NCBI GenBank assembly: GCA_965215615.1
Contig: OZ244068.1
Location: 558,001-622,000 of the forward strand
Direction: 5' to 3'
Source of the DNA: CBDATA01 sp965215615
GTDB lineage: Bacteria; Acidobacteriota; Vicinamibacteria; Marinacidobacterales; Marinacidobacteraceae
Length of the DNA stretch: 64,000 bases
The notes under the pieces were generated by a model. The model was given only the letters and a program-made list of their open reading frames with translations. It searched no databases and was not told the origin of the DNA. The position numbers and the translations under genes were made by a program. Below are positions 17,142-25,348 of this stretch, piece by piece; position 1 is the first letter of the stretch, and the number at the start of each line of letters is the position of its first letter.

Positions 17142-18338
17142 TCAGTCGGGCGAGCTTTCGGTCCGGACCCGCATCCCCTCGGTTGCGAACGGGATGCCGC
17201 TCACGATCACTTCCTGACCATCCACGAGATCCCCGGTGACGAGGGCGGTGTCGTCGAGGCGCTGCAGCACGCGCACCGGGACGATGGAGACGCTCCCGCC
17301 CTCGACCACCCAGACCTGGTTGCCGGGCTGGAGAGCCAACCGGCGGATGCGGAAGTACGGCTCGGAGGCGCGGCCGGTGATCTCCACGTCCACGAACTGT
17401 CCGACCAGCAAGGGCGGCGACCCGGAGGCTTCCTCTTCACCCACCGGCGAGCCGCCGGAGAAGGGATTCGGGATGCGTGCGATCACGTTGAGCGTTCGGG
17501 TGCTCTCGTCGAGCACGGCTTCCACCCGGTCCACGCGGCCTTCCCAGACGTATCGGGAATCCCCGTGGTCGGCGAAGACCCGCACCGGGATGCGCCTGCC
17601 GGAGGAACCCGCTTCCCAAAGACCCGGGATGAGCGCCGCATCGTCGTCGGTCAGCGGGACGGCGATTTCGACGGCATCGGATGCGAAGACGCGCCCGACT
17701 CCCATGCCCGCAGCCACGTGCCGGCCGACCGCGATGTCCTCGGAACGCACGACCGCGTCGAAGGGTGCCGTGACCTCGGTGCGGGAGAGGAGGAGCTCGG
17801 CTTCGGCCAGAATCGCCCGGCTCCGTTCGACGGCCGCCTGCGCGGCTTCGAGCTGCGGCCTCCACTGCGCGAGCGGGCTCTCATCCGGGTCGGATTCGTT
17901 CCCGGAACGCCTGCGGAATTGATCGAACTGTTCGCGGGCGACCCGGGCTTCTTCCTCGACCTTCAGAAGCTCCACCTGTTGTACGGCGACCGCCGCCCGG
18001 GCCTGTTCGGCCCGATGCCGGTACTCGGCATCATCCACCCGGAAGAGTGCCTGCCCTTCGCGGACCCGGCCGCCGCTCTTGAACGCCGGGTCCACCCAGA
18101 CCACCCTGCCGCTCACTCCGGCCGCGACATCCACTTCGGCGCGGGGCTTCACGGTTCCGGAGCCGAAGACCGGAATGGCTCCAGTGCTTCCGACCGCCGG
18201 GGCGGTGGACGCGAAGGGGATGCGGGGGGGAGGGTCGTTGCGGGGTGGTTCGGGCCGCAGCGAAACCAGCAGGGCCGCGATCGCGATCGCGCCGATCAGG
18301 AGCGCGCCCGCCAGGATGTATGCCTTGATCTGCCTCAT
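17142..18338 (-). CDS. RND efflux periplasmic adaptor (membrane fusion protein)
   Basis: The 398-residue protein has an N-terminal membrane helix (YILAGALLIGAIAIAALLVSL), a biotinyl-lipoyl-like barrel (VSGRVVWVDPAFKSGGRVREGQALF), an alpha-hairpin of about 110 residues, then the second lipoyl half (VTAPFDAVVRSEDIAVG) and beta-barrel domains. This is the HlyD/AcrA-type adaptor that links an inner-membrane RND pump to an outer-membrane channel. It overlaps the outer-membrane gene upstream by four bases (ATGA). The pump gene expected next is not adjacent; the nearest one is at 10236-13397, beyond the oxidoreductase and P450 genes. Confidence 0.92.
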   Translation of the reverse strand: MRQIKAYILAGALLIGAIAIAALLVSLRPEPPRNDPPPRIPFASTAPAVGSTGAIPVFGSGTVKPRAEVDVAAGVSGRVVWVDPAFKSGGRVREGQALFRVDDAEYRHRAEQARAAVAVQQVELLKVEEEARVAREQFDQFRRRSGNESDPDESPLAQWRPQLEAAQAAVERSRAILAEAELLLSRTEVTAPFDAVVRSEDIAVGRHVAAGMGVGRVFASDAVEIAVPLTDDDAALIPGLWEAGSSGRRIPVRVFADHGDSRYVWEGRVDRVEAVLDESTRTLNVIARIPNPFSGGSPVGEEEASGSPPLLVGQFVDVEITGRASEPYFRIRRLALQPGNQVWVVEGGSVSIVPVRVLQRLDDTALVTGDLVDGQEVIVSGIPFATEGMRVRTESSPD

Positions 18339-19804
18339 CGGTCTGAATCTCCTGCGCGTGAGGTGTCTTCCGTCGCCAGAGGAGTCCAGGCGCCTCCGAG
18401 GGCGCGGTGGATGGCGAGGCGGGCGAGAGCGAGGTTGCGTTCCGACTGCGCGAGTGCCGATTCCGCGTCCAACAGCGCGCGCGTCGCGTCGAGCAGGTCG
18501 GCGTACCCGCCCACCCCGGATTCGTATCGCGCCGCGTGGAGGTCGCGGGCGGCCTCCGCGTCCGCGTGCTCGGCGGTCAGTGACTCATGGCGGCGACGGC
18601 CGTTCTCGAAGTGGATCAGCGCCGCTTCGACTTCGTTGACCGCAGTGACCACGACCCGTCCATAGGCCGCCGCCAGCTCGTCGAACCGCGCCTCGGCGAG
18701 CTCGACCTGGCTTCCCAGCCGGTCGCCGTCGAACAGCGGCCGGAACAGGTTCCCGGCGAGGTTCGCGAACCACTGCTTGACATCGAAGAGCCCGCCGGCC
18801 TCCACGCTCTGAAGGCCGATGGACCCCGAGAGCGAAAGCTGCGGCATCAGGGCGGCGCGGTGCGCTTCCACGGTGTGGCTCGCCGCTTCCAGCCGGTGCC
18901 CGGCAGCCTGCACGTCCGGCCGCTGCATCAGAAGGGCCGCGGGAATCCCCACCGGGACCGGATCGGTGGCGGTCTTCGGGCGGGCGGAGTCCGGGAGAAT
19001 CGCCTCCACGTCGTCGCGGTAGCCGCCGAGCAGCACCGCGAGCCGGGATTCGGCTTCGGCGAGCTGGTTCTCGATCAACGGGACTCCCGCTTCGGCACCG
19101 TTTCGCGCGCGACGCACTGCGTAGTACTCCGCCGAACTCGAGAGTCCGCGTTCGTAGCGCCGTTCCGCCAATTGCTCCCTCTCCCGCAGCACGCCCACCT
19201 GCTCGGAAGCGATGGCGACCTGCCGTCGCAGATGGTCGATCTCGAGGTAGGTCGCGATCGTTTCGGAGAGGATGCCGATCCGGGCGGCCAGCAGGTCGAA
19301 CTCGGATGCGAGCAGCTCGGAGCCGGCCGCGAGTGCGCGGTGGCGAACGCGGCCCCAGAAGTCGAGCTCGTACGAGAACTCGGCGGCGAGCGCGTAGGTC
19401 GTGAAACCAAGGCGTTCGGGGAGCGGGAAATCGAGGCCCAGGTCGTCCAGTTGCGCGCCGATGGCCGCGCCCGTGGGCTGGCTGAAGCTGGTGGCACCGG
19501 CCCGCGCTCCGATCACCGGCAGGACGGCCGCATCGGCGAGGCGCGCCCGGGTTCGGGCCTGTTCGACCCGGGCGACCGCTTCGGCGACCGAGAAATTCGC
19601 CCCGAGCACCGCGTCCACCACTTCGTCCAGCACCGGATCGCGGAACGCCCGCCACCAATCCTGCGGTTCGTAGCTCCCGGCCTCCGCCTCTCCAGCGAAC
19701 GTGGCCGGCGTTTCGGGCGGGTCGGGAACCCGGGTCGGCGCGGTCGAGCAGGCTGCCCCGAGCAGGGTCAGTGCGCCGGCGAGCGCCCGGCTTCCGCGTT
19801 TCAT
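18335..19804 (-). CDS. NodT/TolC-family outer-membrane efflux lipoprotein
   Basis: The 489-residue protein begins with a lipoprotein signal (ALAGALTLLGAAC, Cys at the end being the lipidation site) and contains two repeats of the outer-membrane efflux fold, with long coiled helices such as VAEAVARVEQARTRARLADA. It forms a trimeric tunnel across the periplasm and outer membrane. The operon partner is the adaptor gene downstream. The first of the two copies starts near residue 50 and the second near 280. The gene starts 10 bases after the sixA stop region, on the same strand. Confidence 0.92.
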   Translation of the reverse strand: MKRGSRALAGALTLLGAACSTAPTRVPDPPETPATFAGEAEAGSYEPQDWWRAFRDPVLDEVVDAVLGANFSVAEAVARVEQARTRARLADAAVLPVIGARAGATSFSQPTGAAIGAQLDDLGLDFPLPERLGFTTYALAAEFSYELDFWGRVRHRALAAGSELLASEFDLLAARIGILSETIATYLEIDHLRRQVAIASEQVGVLREREQLAERRYERGLSSSAEYYAVRRARNGAEAGVPLIENQLAEAESRLAVLLGGYRDDVEAILPDSARPKTATDPVPVGIPAALLMQRPDVQAAGHRLEAASHTVEAHRAALMPQLSLSGSIGLQSVEAGGLFDVKQWFANLAGNLFRPLFDGDRLGSQVELAEARFDELAAAYGRVVVTAVNEVEAALIHFENGRRRHESLTAEHADAEAARDLHAARYESGVGGYADLLDATRALLDAESALAQSERNLALARLAIHRALGGAWTPLATEDTSRAGDSDR

Positions 19805-19813
19805 GGTGTGAGT

Positions 19814-20311
19814 TTACGGGACCCGCGGCAGTTCCCGAGGCCGATACACGTTTTCGAGGACACCACGGGAGGAAACATCGGACCAGCCTCCGTCCCGAAT
19901 CGAAAGGACGGCGAGCGCCGCGGTCGGGAAGGGTTCCCAGCCGTCCGCGAACCCGGCGACCAGATCCTCCATCCCCGGATTGTGGGCGACCACCAGCAGG
20001 TTTCCGGCGCTCCCGCCCTCTTCGCTCACCGTTTCGAGGATGTCTCCCGGACTCGCGCCGTAGAGGTCGGGCAGCAGGCGAAGCGCGTCTTCGGGGGCTC
20101 CGGCGGCTTCGAGCGCGAGACGGGCGGTCTCGCGGGCCCGAACCGCGGTCGAGACGAGGGCGAGCCCGGGAACCAGATCCAGTTCCCGGAGCAGCCGGCC
20201 CATCCGCGGGGCTGCCTTGAGGCCGCGCCGGTTCAGCGGACGGTCGTGGTCGGGGAGGCCGGGGCGGCTCCAGTCCGACTTGGCGTGACGCAGGAGGAGC
20301 AGTCTTTTCAT
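19814..20311 (-). CDS. sixA: SixA-like phosphohistidine phosphatase
   Basis: The ATG at 20311 overlaps the upstream stop (ATGA) and gives 165 residues, the usual size. The histidine phosphatase motif LLLLRHAKSDW is at the N-terminus (RHA, catalytic His), with STAVRARETA and VVAHNPGME providing the second Arg and His. SixA enzymes remove phosphate from phosphohistidine on HPt domains or phosphotransfer proteins; the target here is unknown. A longer in-frame reading to 20431 has no family match and would overlap the dehydratase gene. It is the last gene of the 23161-19814 run on this strand. Confidence 0.88.
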   Translation of the reverse strand: MKRLLLLRHAKSDWSRPGLPDHDRPLNRRGLKAAPRMGRLLRELDLVPGLALVSTAVRARETARLALEAAGAPEDALRLLPDLYGASPGDILETVSEEGGSAGNLLVVAHNPGMEDLVAGFADGWEPFPTAALAVLSIRDGGWSDVSSRGVLENVYRPRELPRVP

Positions 20312-21291
20312 GAGGTTGCCTCGGGGAGCGAGTCGGCTCCGCGGAGAATCCGGGCGTACACCGAAGGATCCACGTTGCCGCCGGTGATGACCGCGATGAC
20401 TTCCCGGCCGGCGAACCGGTCGGGCTCGCACAAAAGCGCCCCGATCCCGAGCGCGCCGGTGGGTTCCGCCTTCAGGTTCGCTTCGGCGAAGAGCTGGCGC
20501 ACCCCTTCGGCGATCGCGGCTTCCGGAACTTCCACGATCCCCGAAAGCCCGTCGCGGAGGATCGCCCAGTTCTTCGCGCCGAGCCGGGGCAGGCGGGCAC
20601 CGTCGGCGAGCGAGAGAGCTTCTCCGGCGTGACTCGTGAGTTCCCCCCGTCGCAGCGACTCCGCCGCGTCATTCGCGAGTAGCGGCTCGGCCCCGACGAT
20701 CGGAACCTCACCGAAACCGGCGGCCCGGAGGCCGAGGACGATCCCCGAGCTGATCCCGCCGCCGCCGATCGGGATCACCACCAACGCCTTTTCGAGGCGT
20801 TCCCGTCCAAGCCGGCGGAGTCGGACGGCGATTTCGGTCCCGAGCGTCGCGTTTCCGGCTATGACCGCCGGGTCGTCGTAGGCACTCGCCACTTCGGCAT
20901 CGGGCGAGGAAGCGAGCAGTTTCGCGACCCGCTCCTCGCGGGATTCCTTCTCCACGTCGCAGAGCTCGACCCGCGCCCCATGGCTCCGAACCGCTTCGAT
21001 CTTGACTTTCGCGGAGATCGTCGGCATCACGATCGTCGCCTGTTTTCGCAGCAGTCGGCAGGCGAGGGCGAGTGCCTGCCCGAAATTGCCCGAAGAGGCC
21101 GCGAGAAGATGTCGGGACGATGTCGTGGCGGCCCGGTGGAGCGCGGCGCGGAACTTGAAGCTGCCGGTGCGCTGGAAGGTCTCGGAGGCCAGGGTGAGGT
21201 CGAGGCCGAGCGCCGCACCGAGACGGTCCGGGCGGATCCAGGTGGTGGGCCGGACGGCTCCCGGCCGGCGGGGAATCCGGATTCCGTTCAT
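20308..21291 (-). CDS. PLP-dependent threonine/serine dehydratase family enzyme
   Basis: The ATG at 21291 overlaps the upstream stop and gives 327 residues. The PLP-binding Lys is in TGSFKFRAAL, followed by SSGNFGQALA and the phosphate-cup loop IPIGGGGISSG; a final GGNVD binds the pyridine end. This is the fold of threonine dehydratase/serine racemase. There is no C-terminal ACT regulatory domain, so it resembles the short catabolic or racemase type. In these enzymes the product is a 2-oxoacid and ammonia, or the epimerised amino acid. Longer readings to 21768 lack family-like sequence. Confidence 0.88.
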   Translation of the reverse strand: MNGIRIPRRPGAVRPTTWIRPDRLGAALGLDLTLASETFQRTGSFKFRAALHRAATTSSRHLLAASSGNFGQALALACRLLRKQATIVMPTISAKVKIEAVRSHGARVELCDVEKESREERVAKLLASSPDAEVASAYDDPAVIAGNATLGTEIAVRLRRLGRERLEKALVVIPIGGGGISSGIVLGLRAAGFGEVPIVGAEPLLANDAAESLRRGELTSHAGEALSLADGARLPRLGAKNWAILRDGLSGIVEVPEAAIAEGVRQLFAEANLKAEPTGALGIGALLCEPDRFAGREVIAVITGGNVDPSVYARILRGADSLPEATS

Positions 21292-22721
21292 TCGGCGCGG
21301 ATCACCTGATCCAGAATCTGCTCCGGATCGGTCTCGCCGGTCCGGTCCTGGACCTCCCGGCTCCGCTCCAGCATCCGGCCGACTTCCGGTCCGGGGGGGA
21401 TTTTCCGGGCGAGCAGGTGCCGGCCGAGAACCGCATCGGGTGCCGCGCCCCGGAACACCCCGGCTTCTTCGGAGGCAGCCCGGAATCGTTCTCCTTCCGG
21501 GAACCGGCCGGACCGGGCAACTGGAGTGCCCCGGCCCAGCCGGTCGGCAGTGGCGAGTTGAAGCAACTGCTCCAGAGTGAGGCCCACCGCGGCCATTTCG
21601 CGGGCCAGCCGGCGGTAGGCAGCCGGTTTCGCTCCCTGGCGGGGGAAAAGCGCCGGCGCGAGGTGACGCCGGGTGAGCACTTCCACCTGCTCCACCACCG
21701 TCCGGGGTGCCCGGAGCCGTTCGAGGAAGCCCCGCGCGATCTTCGCGCCCTCGACATCGTGGCCCCAACTGGTGATCCGGCCGCTCTCCCGAACCCGGGT
21801 GGTGGCCGGTTTGCCGAGGTCATGGCAGAGGGCGGCGAACAGGAAGGCCGGCCTTCCGGCGGCATCCACCGGGGCGAGCGCTGCCTGATCGAGAACGAGG
21901 AGCGTGTGCTCGAAGACATCTCCTTCCGGGTGGTGTTCCGGATCCTGGGGAACGCCGACCAGGGCGGCCACTTCCGGCAGGAAGCGCAGCAGGCCGCTTC
22001 GGGCGAGGAAGCGGAACCCCGCCGACGGGGTCTTCCCGAGCAGCAATTTCAGCAGCTCGTCGTGGACTCGCTCCTGGCTGAGCTCGGAGAGGTCGAGGCC
22101 TGCCGAGAGCCGGGTGAGCTCGTCGTCAGCGGTGAATCCGTAGCGCGCGGCGAAGGCCGCCACCCGGAGCCCCCGCAGCGGGTCTTCGGGAAATCGGGAG
22201 GAATCGGTGGCGCGCATGACCCCCGCTTCGAGGTCGGAAACGCCGGAGAACGGATCCAGCAGCTCCCCGCTCAAGGGGTCGAGCCCCATGGCGTTCAGGG
22301 TCAGATCGCGCCGGCGAGCCGCCTCGGGGAAACTCAGGTTCGGGTCGGCGACTGCTTCGAAACCGAGGTGTCCCGGGCCGGTCTTGGATTCCCGCCGGGG
22401 AAGCGCGATCTCCACTTCGAGAGCGCCGACCCGTAGCACCGGAAAGGCGCGGCCCACCCGTCGCGGCTTCCCGAGCGGGCGAAGGGCGCGCTCGAGCTGC
22501 CGGACCCCGAGCCCGAAGACTTCGATATCCGGCTCTCCGGTCTCCTGAAGACCGAGCATCCGGTCGCGGACATAGCCGCCGACCACGAGCGCACGGCCTC
22601 CGGCGCGCCGGACCCGGAGCGCCACCCGGCGCGCGTCGGCTTCCGCCCCGGTCGCCCCTTCCGGAATGGGTCCGACGGGGTGGATGGGAAATCGGCTCGC
22701 CGGTTCGTTCAGGACACCCAC
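21288..22721 (-). CDS. cca: CCA tRNA nucleotidyltransferase / poly(A) polymerase-like, with HD domain
   Basis: A GTG at 22721 opens 477 residues. The class II nucleotidyltransferase core is clear: VVGGYVRDRMLG, EPDIEVFG (metal-binding DxE), and RRDLTLNAMG; then the RNA-binding neck (FPEDPLRGLRVAAFAARYGF) and a C-terminal HD domain (HTLLVLD, CHDLGKPATT). It adds or repairs the CCA end of tRNA; the HD part in related enzymes has 2',3'-cyclic phosphatase activity. The start overlaps the MOSC gene by 13 bases. Its neighbour, convergent mnmA, is also a tRNA-processing gene. Whether it adds CCA alone or only A cannot be told. Confidence 0.9.
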   Translation of the reverse strand: MGVLNEPASRFPIHPVGPIPEGATGAEADARRVALRVRRAGGRALVVGGYVRDRMLGLQETGEPDIEVFGLGVRQLERALRPLGKPRRVGRAFPVLRVGALEVEIALPRRESKTGPGHLGFEAVADPNLSFPEAARRRDLTLNAMGLDPLSGELLDPFSGVSDLEAGVMRATDSSRFPEDPLRGLRVAAFAARYGFTADDELTRLSAGLDLSELSQERVHDELLKLLLGKTPSAGFRFLARSGLLRFLPEVAALVGVPQDPEHHPEGDVFEHTLLVLDQAALAPVDAAGRPAFLFAALCHDLGKPATTRVRESGRITSWGHDVEGAKIARGFLERLRAPRTVVEQVEVLTRRHLAPALFPRQGAKPAAYRRLAREMAAVGLTLEQLLQLATADRLGRGTPVARSGRFPEGERFRAASEEAGVFRGAAPDAVLGRHLLARKIPPGPEVGRMLERSREVQDRTGETDPEQILDQVIRAE

Positions 22722-23161
22722 CGCACCCGGTCACCCACCGAGATCGCGCCGCCACGGACGACTTCCCCGAAGGCACCTCCGCGCCATTCGGGGCGAAGCG
22801 CTTCGAGAAGAGCGGGCGCGACATCGCTCATCCGGCTGCAGGGCCGGGTTTCTCCGTGGATCCGGATATGGGTCTCCCCCACCGCGAGCGTTCGGCCGAT
22901 GGATTCGTTCAGATCGACTCCGGTGACCAGCAGGTTGGCCCGCCGATTCTCCGGATCGGCATCGGGGATGCCGGCTTCCTGTGCGGCCTGCCTCCAGCCC
23001 TCGCGGGAGAGGACGGTGACCTGGCGTTTGCCTTTTGCCGGAGCGGAGCCATCGAGCCCCCTGCCTTCCGCCAGCCGGCCGTCCTGGCGGGGGATCATCG
23101 GCATCCGGGGCTCGCCCTTGGCCCAGATGGCGAGAAGTTCGCCGTTTCCCGAATTCGTCAT
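22709..23161 (-). CDS. MOSC domain protein
   Basis: This 150-residue protein matches stand-alone MOSC domains: KRQVTVLSREGW near residue 45, ENRRANLLVTGVDLN, and the conserved GETRPCSRM with its Cys, followed by GGAFGEVV and a final GDRVRW. MOSC domains, named after molybdenum cofactor sulfurase, bind sulfur or molybdopterin and carry a reactive Cys. The specific role here is unknown. The ATG at 23161 is back to back with mnmA (start 23201), leaving a 39-base divergent gap that must hold both promoters or leaderless starts. Confidence 0.85.
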   Translation of the reverse strand: MTNSGNGELLAIWAKGEPRMPMIPRQDGRLAEGRGLDGSAPAKGKRQVTVLSREGWRQAAQEAGIPDADPENRRANLLVTGVDLNESIGRTLAVGETHIRIHGETRPCSRMSDVAPALLEALRPEWRGGAFGEVVRGGAISVGDRVRWVS

Positions 23162-23200
23162 GGTGTTCTCCGGCCGGAATCGTATCCTTCCGTGTTGTTC

Positions 23201-24232
23201 ATGCGCGTCGCGGTCCTGGCTTCGGGCGGAGTGGACAGCTCGGTGGCGCTCGCGCTTCTGGCCGAAGCCGGCCATCAGGTGGAGGCCTTCTACCTCAAGG
23301 TCTGGCTCGAGGACGAACTCGCCGACATCGCCCGTTGCCCCTGGGAGGAAGACCTCGGCTTCGCGCAGGGCGTTACGGAGAAGCTCGGCATCCCGCTGCG
23401 GGTGGTCTCCTTGCAGCAGGTCTATCGGGAGCGGGTGGTGGACGGCCTGCTCCGCGAACTCCGCGCCGGCGGCACCCCGAGTCCCGATCTTTTCTGCAAC
23501 TCGCGGATCAAGTTCGGAGCCTTTCTCGACTGGCTGGATGCGGAAGCGCCCGGCTTCGACCGGGTCGGCTCCGGTCACTACGCGACGGTCGCTCCCGGCC
23601 CCTCTCTGCTTCGCGGCCGGGATTCGGTCAAGGACCAGACCTATTTCCTCTCGCGGCTTAGCGCCCGCCAGCTCGAACGGGCGCTTTTCCCGGTGGGCCG
23701 GCTCGAAAAATCCGAAGTCCGCGAGCGAGCCGCGGCGCTTGGTCTTTCGACTCACGACCGTCCGGACAGCCAGGGAATCTGCTTCCTCGGCGGAGTGCGC
23801 TACCGGGACTTCGTGCGCGCCCAGCTTGGCGAGCGGCCGGGCCCGGTCATCGAAGAGGCCACCGGGAAGCAGCTCGGCGAACACCGCGGGCACTGGTTTT
23901 TCACGATCGGCCAGCGCCGGGGGCTCGGTCTCGGCGGCGGGCCCTGGTTCGTCAGCGGGAAAGACCCGGAAACCGACCGTATTCTGGTGCGTCGGGAGTC
24001 GGCGCCGCCGGTCTCCCGTTTCGGGGTCCGGGATTTCCACTGGATCGGAGCGCCCGCCGAAACGGGAGCGCCGCTGCTGCTGCGCCTGCGGCACGGCCCC
24101 GAGCTGCTTCGAGGACATCTCGAAGGAAGCGAGGTGATCCTCGAGGAGCCGGACCCCGGCATCGCGACCGGGCAGTTCGCGGTCTTCTACCGGGGCGAGG
24201 AGTGTCTCGGCTCGGCCCGCATCCAGCGCTGA
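23201..24232 (+). CDS. mnmA: tRNA-specific 2-thiouridylase MnmA
   Basis: From the ATG at 23201 the product is 343 residues. The PP-loop ATP site is VLASGGVDSSVAL. The two catalytic Cys positions are in DLFCNSRIKFG and SQGICFLGG, with GSGHYAT and VKDQTYFLS between them, all MnmA hallmarks. The enzyme adds sulfur to position 2 of the wobble uridine in Glu, Gln and Lys tRNAs, using a persulfide from a cysteine desulfurase relay. It is transcribed alone on the plus strand and ends two bases from the convergent methyltransferase gene. Confidence 0.95.
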   Translation: MRVAVLASGGVDSSVALALLAEAGHQVEAFYLKVWLEDELADIARCPWEEDLGFAQGVTEKLGIPLRVVSLQQVYRERVVDGLLRELRAGGTPSPDLFCNSRIKFGAFLDWLDAEAPGFDRVGSGHYATVAPGPSLLRGRDSVKDQTYFLSRLSARQLERALFPVGRLEKSEVRERAAALGLSTHDRPDSQGICFLGGVRYRDFVRAQLGERPGPVIEEATGKQLGEHRGHWFFTIGQRRGLGLGGGPWFVSGKDPETDRILVRRESAPPVSRFGVRDFHWIGAPAETGAPLLLRLRHGPELLRGHLEGSEVILEEPDPGIATGQFAVFYRGEECLGSARIQR

Positions 24233-24233
24233 C

Positions 24234-24833
24234 TCAGTCCCCTCCGGGAGTCCGGCAGGAGAAAACCACCGCCGGGGGAACGTTCCGCCAGACGCTCAGC
24301 CGCTCTTCGATGGTCTCGAAGCGTTCCTGGAGCAGCCGGACGAACAGCGAGCGTCGCCAGATGGGCAGGGCGTGCATGTAGATATAGAAGATGAGCCGGC
24401 CTCCCGGTGCCAAAACTCCCAGGATGCCTTCGAGCAACTCCCGCTGCTTTTCCCCCGGCAGGAGCGACCACGGCAGGGTGGCGACCACCGCATCCACCCG
24501 CTCCACGCCGCGGTCTCCGCAGATTTCCGGAAGGTTGCAGAGGTCGCCCACCACTACCGTCGCCTCGGGCATCCGTTCGGCCAGGGTGGAGGCGAGCTGG
24601 GGGTTCAATTCCACGGCGAGAAAGGTGGCGTCCTTCGGCTTCTCCGCGAGCAGGAACCCGGTGATCGCTCCATCTCCGGGGCCGGCTTCCACTACCGCGC
24701 CGCCGGGTGACCAGGGGACGCAGGCGGCGACCGCCCTGCCGAGCGCCGGCGAACTGGCGGCGATCGCTCCGACCTCCCGGGGACGGGAGACGAACTCGCG
24801 CAAGAATCCGGCGGCCTCCCGCCCGCGGGACAT
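24234..24833 (-). CDS. Phospholipid N-methyltransferase-like SAM methyltransferase
   Basis: The ATG at 24833 overlaps the upstream stop by one base (TGATG), giving 199 residues. The opening GFLREFVSRPREVGAIAASS is typical of the PmtA/COG3963 group that methylates phosphatidylethanolamine. SAM-binding motif I is VVEAGPGDGAITGFL, with VELNP and DAVVATLPWSLLPG further along; the last corresponds to the NxPxxxL-like motif of this group. The C-terminal half (LIFYIYMHALPIWRR) is hydrophobic and probably touches membrane. It may act on membrane lipids, though rRNA-type substrates share the fold. Confidence 0.75.
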   Translation of the reverse strand: MSRGREAAGFLREFVSRPREVGAIAASSPALGRAVAACVPWSPGGAVVEAGPGDGAITGFLLAEKPKDATFLAVELNPQLASTLAERMPEATVVVGDLCNLPEICGDRGVERVDAVVATLPWSLLPGEKQRELLEGILGVLAPGGRLIFYIYMHALPIWRRSLFVRLLQERFETIEERLSVWRNVPPAVVFSCRTPGGD

Positions 24834-25348
24834 CAGGCCACCTGGCCTCTTCGGGCGGTGATCCGGCGGGTCGAGAATCCGAGCCAGTGGAGTCTTCCGA
24901 AATACCGGGCGTGCTCCACCTTCATGCAGCGGTCCATGACGACTTCGAGGCCGAGCTCGCGGGCCCGCGCCGCGGCGTGCTCGTGGATCACTCCGTACTG
25001 CATCCACACCCCCCGCGCCTTCGGAGCGGCCTCTTCCACGATTCCGGGGACCGCGTCCGGGGCCCGGAAGATGCACACCACGTCCACCGGCTCGGGGAGG
25101 GCCGCGACGCTCGGCCAGCACCTCTCGCCGAGGATTTCGTCCGCCCTCGGGTTGACCGGAAGGATGCGGTATCCGTTCCGCTTCAGGTAGAAGGCCACGA
25201 AGTAGCTGGCGCGCAGCTCCTTCGGAGAGAGCCCGACCACCGCGATCGAGCGGGTGTCACCGAGCAGTTTCCGGATCGTTTCCGGATCCTGGAAGGCAGC
25301 AAGGCGGTCGTTTGCGACCGGAAGTTCACACTGGTTCACGTCGGACAT
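24833..25348 (-). CDS. CoA-binding domain protein (YccU-like)
   Basis: This 171-residue protein is a single CoA-binding Rossmann domain: RSIAVVGLSPKELRASYFVA, then GYRILPVNPRADEILGE, CIFRAPDAVPGI and GVWMQYGVIHEHAA. The central VWMQxGV and C-terminal VVMDRCMKVEHARYFG are standard for the YccU group. The biochemical role is unknown; the fold binds CoA or a dinucleotide. It overlaps the MetY gene by 13 bases at its 5' end and the methyltransferase by one base, so it is translated as part of the methionine-gene run. Confidence 0.85.
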   Translation of the reverse strand: MSDVNQCELPVANDRLAAFQDPETIRKLLGDTRSIAVVGLSPKELRASYFVAFYLKRNGYRILPVNPRADEILGERCWPSVAALPEPVDVVCIFRAPDAVPGIVEEAAPKARGVWMQYGVIHEHAAARARELGLEVVMDRCMKVEHARYFGRLHWLGFSTRRITARRGQVA

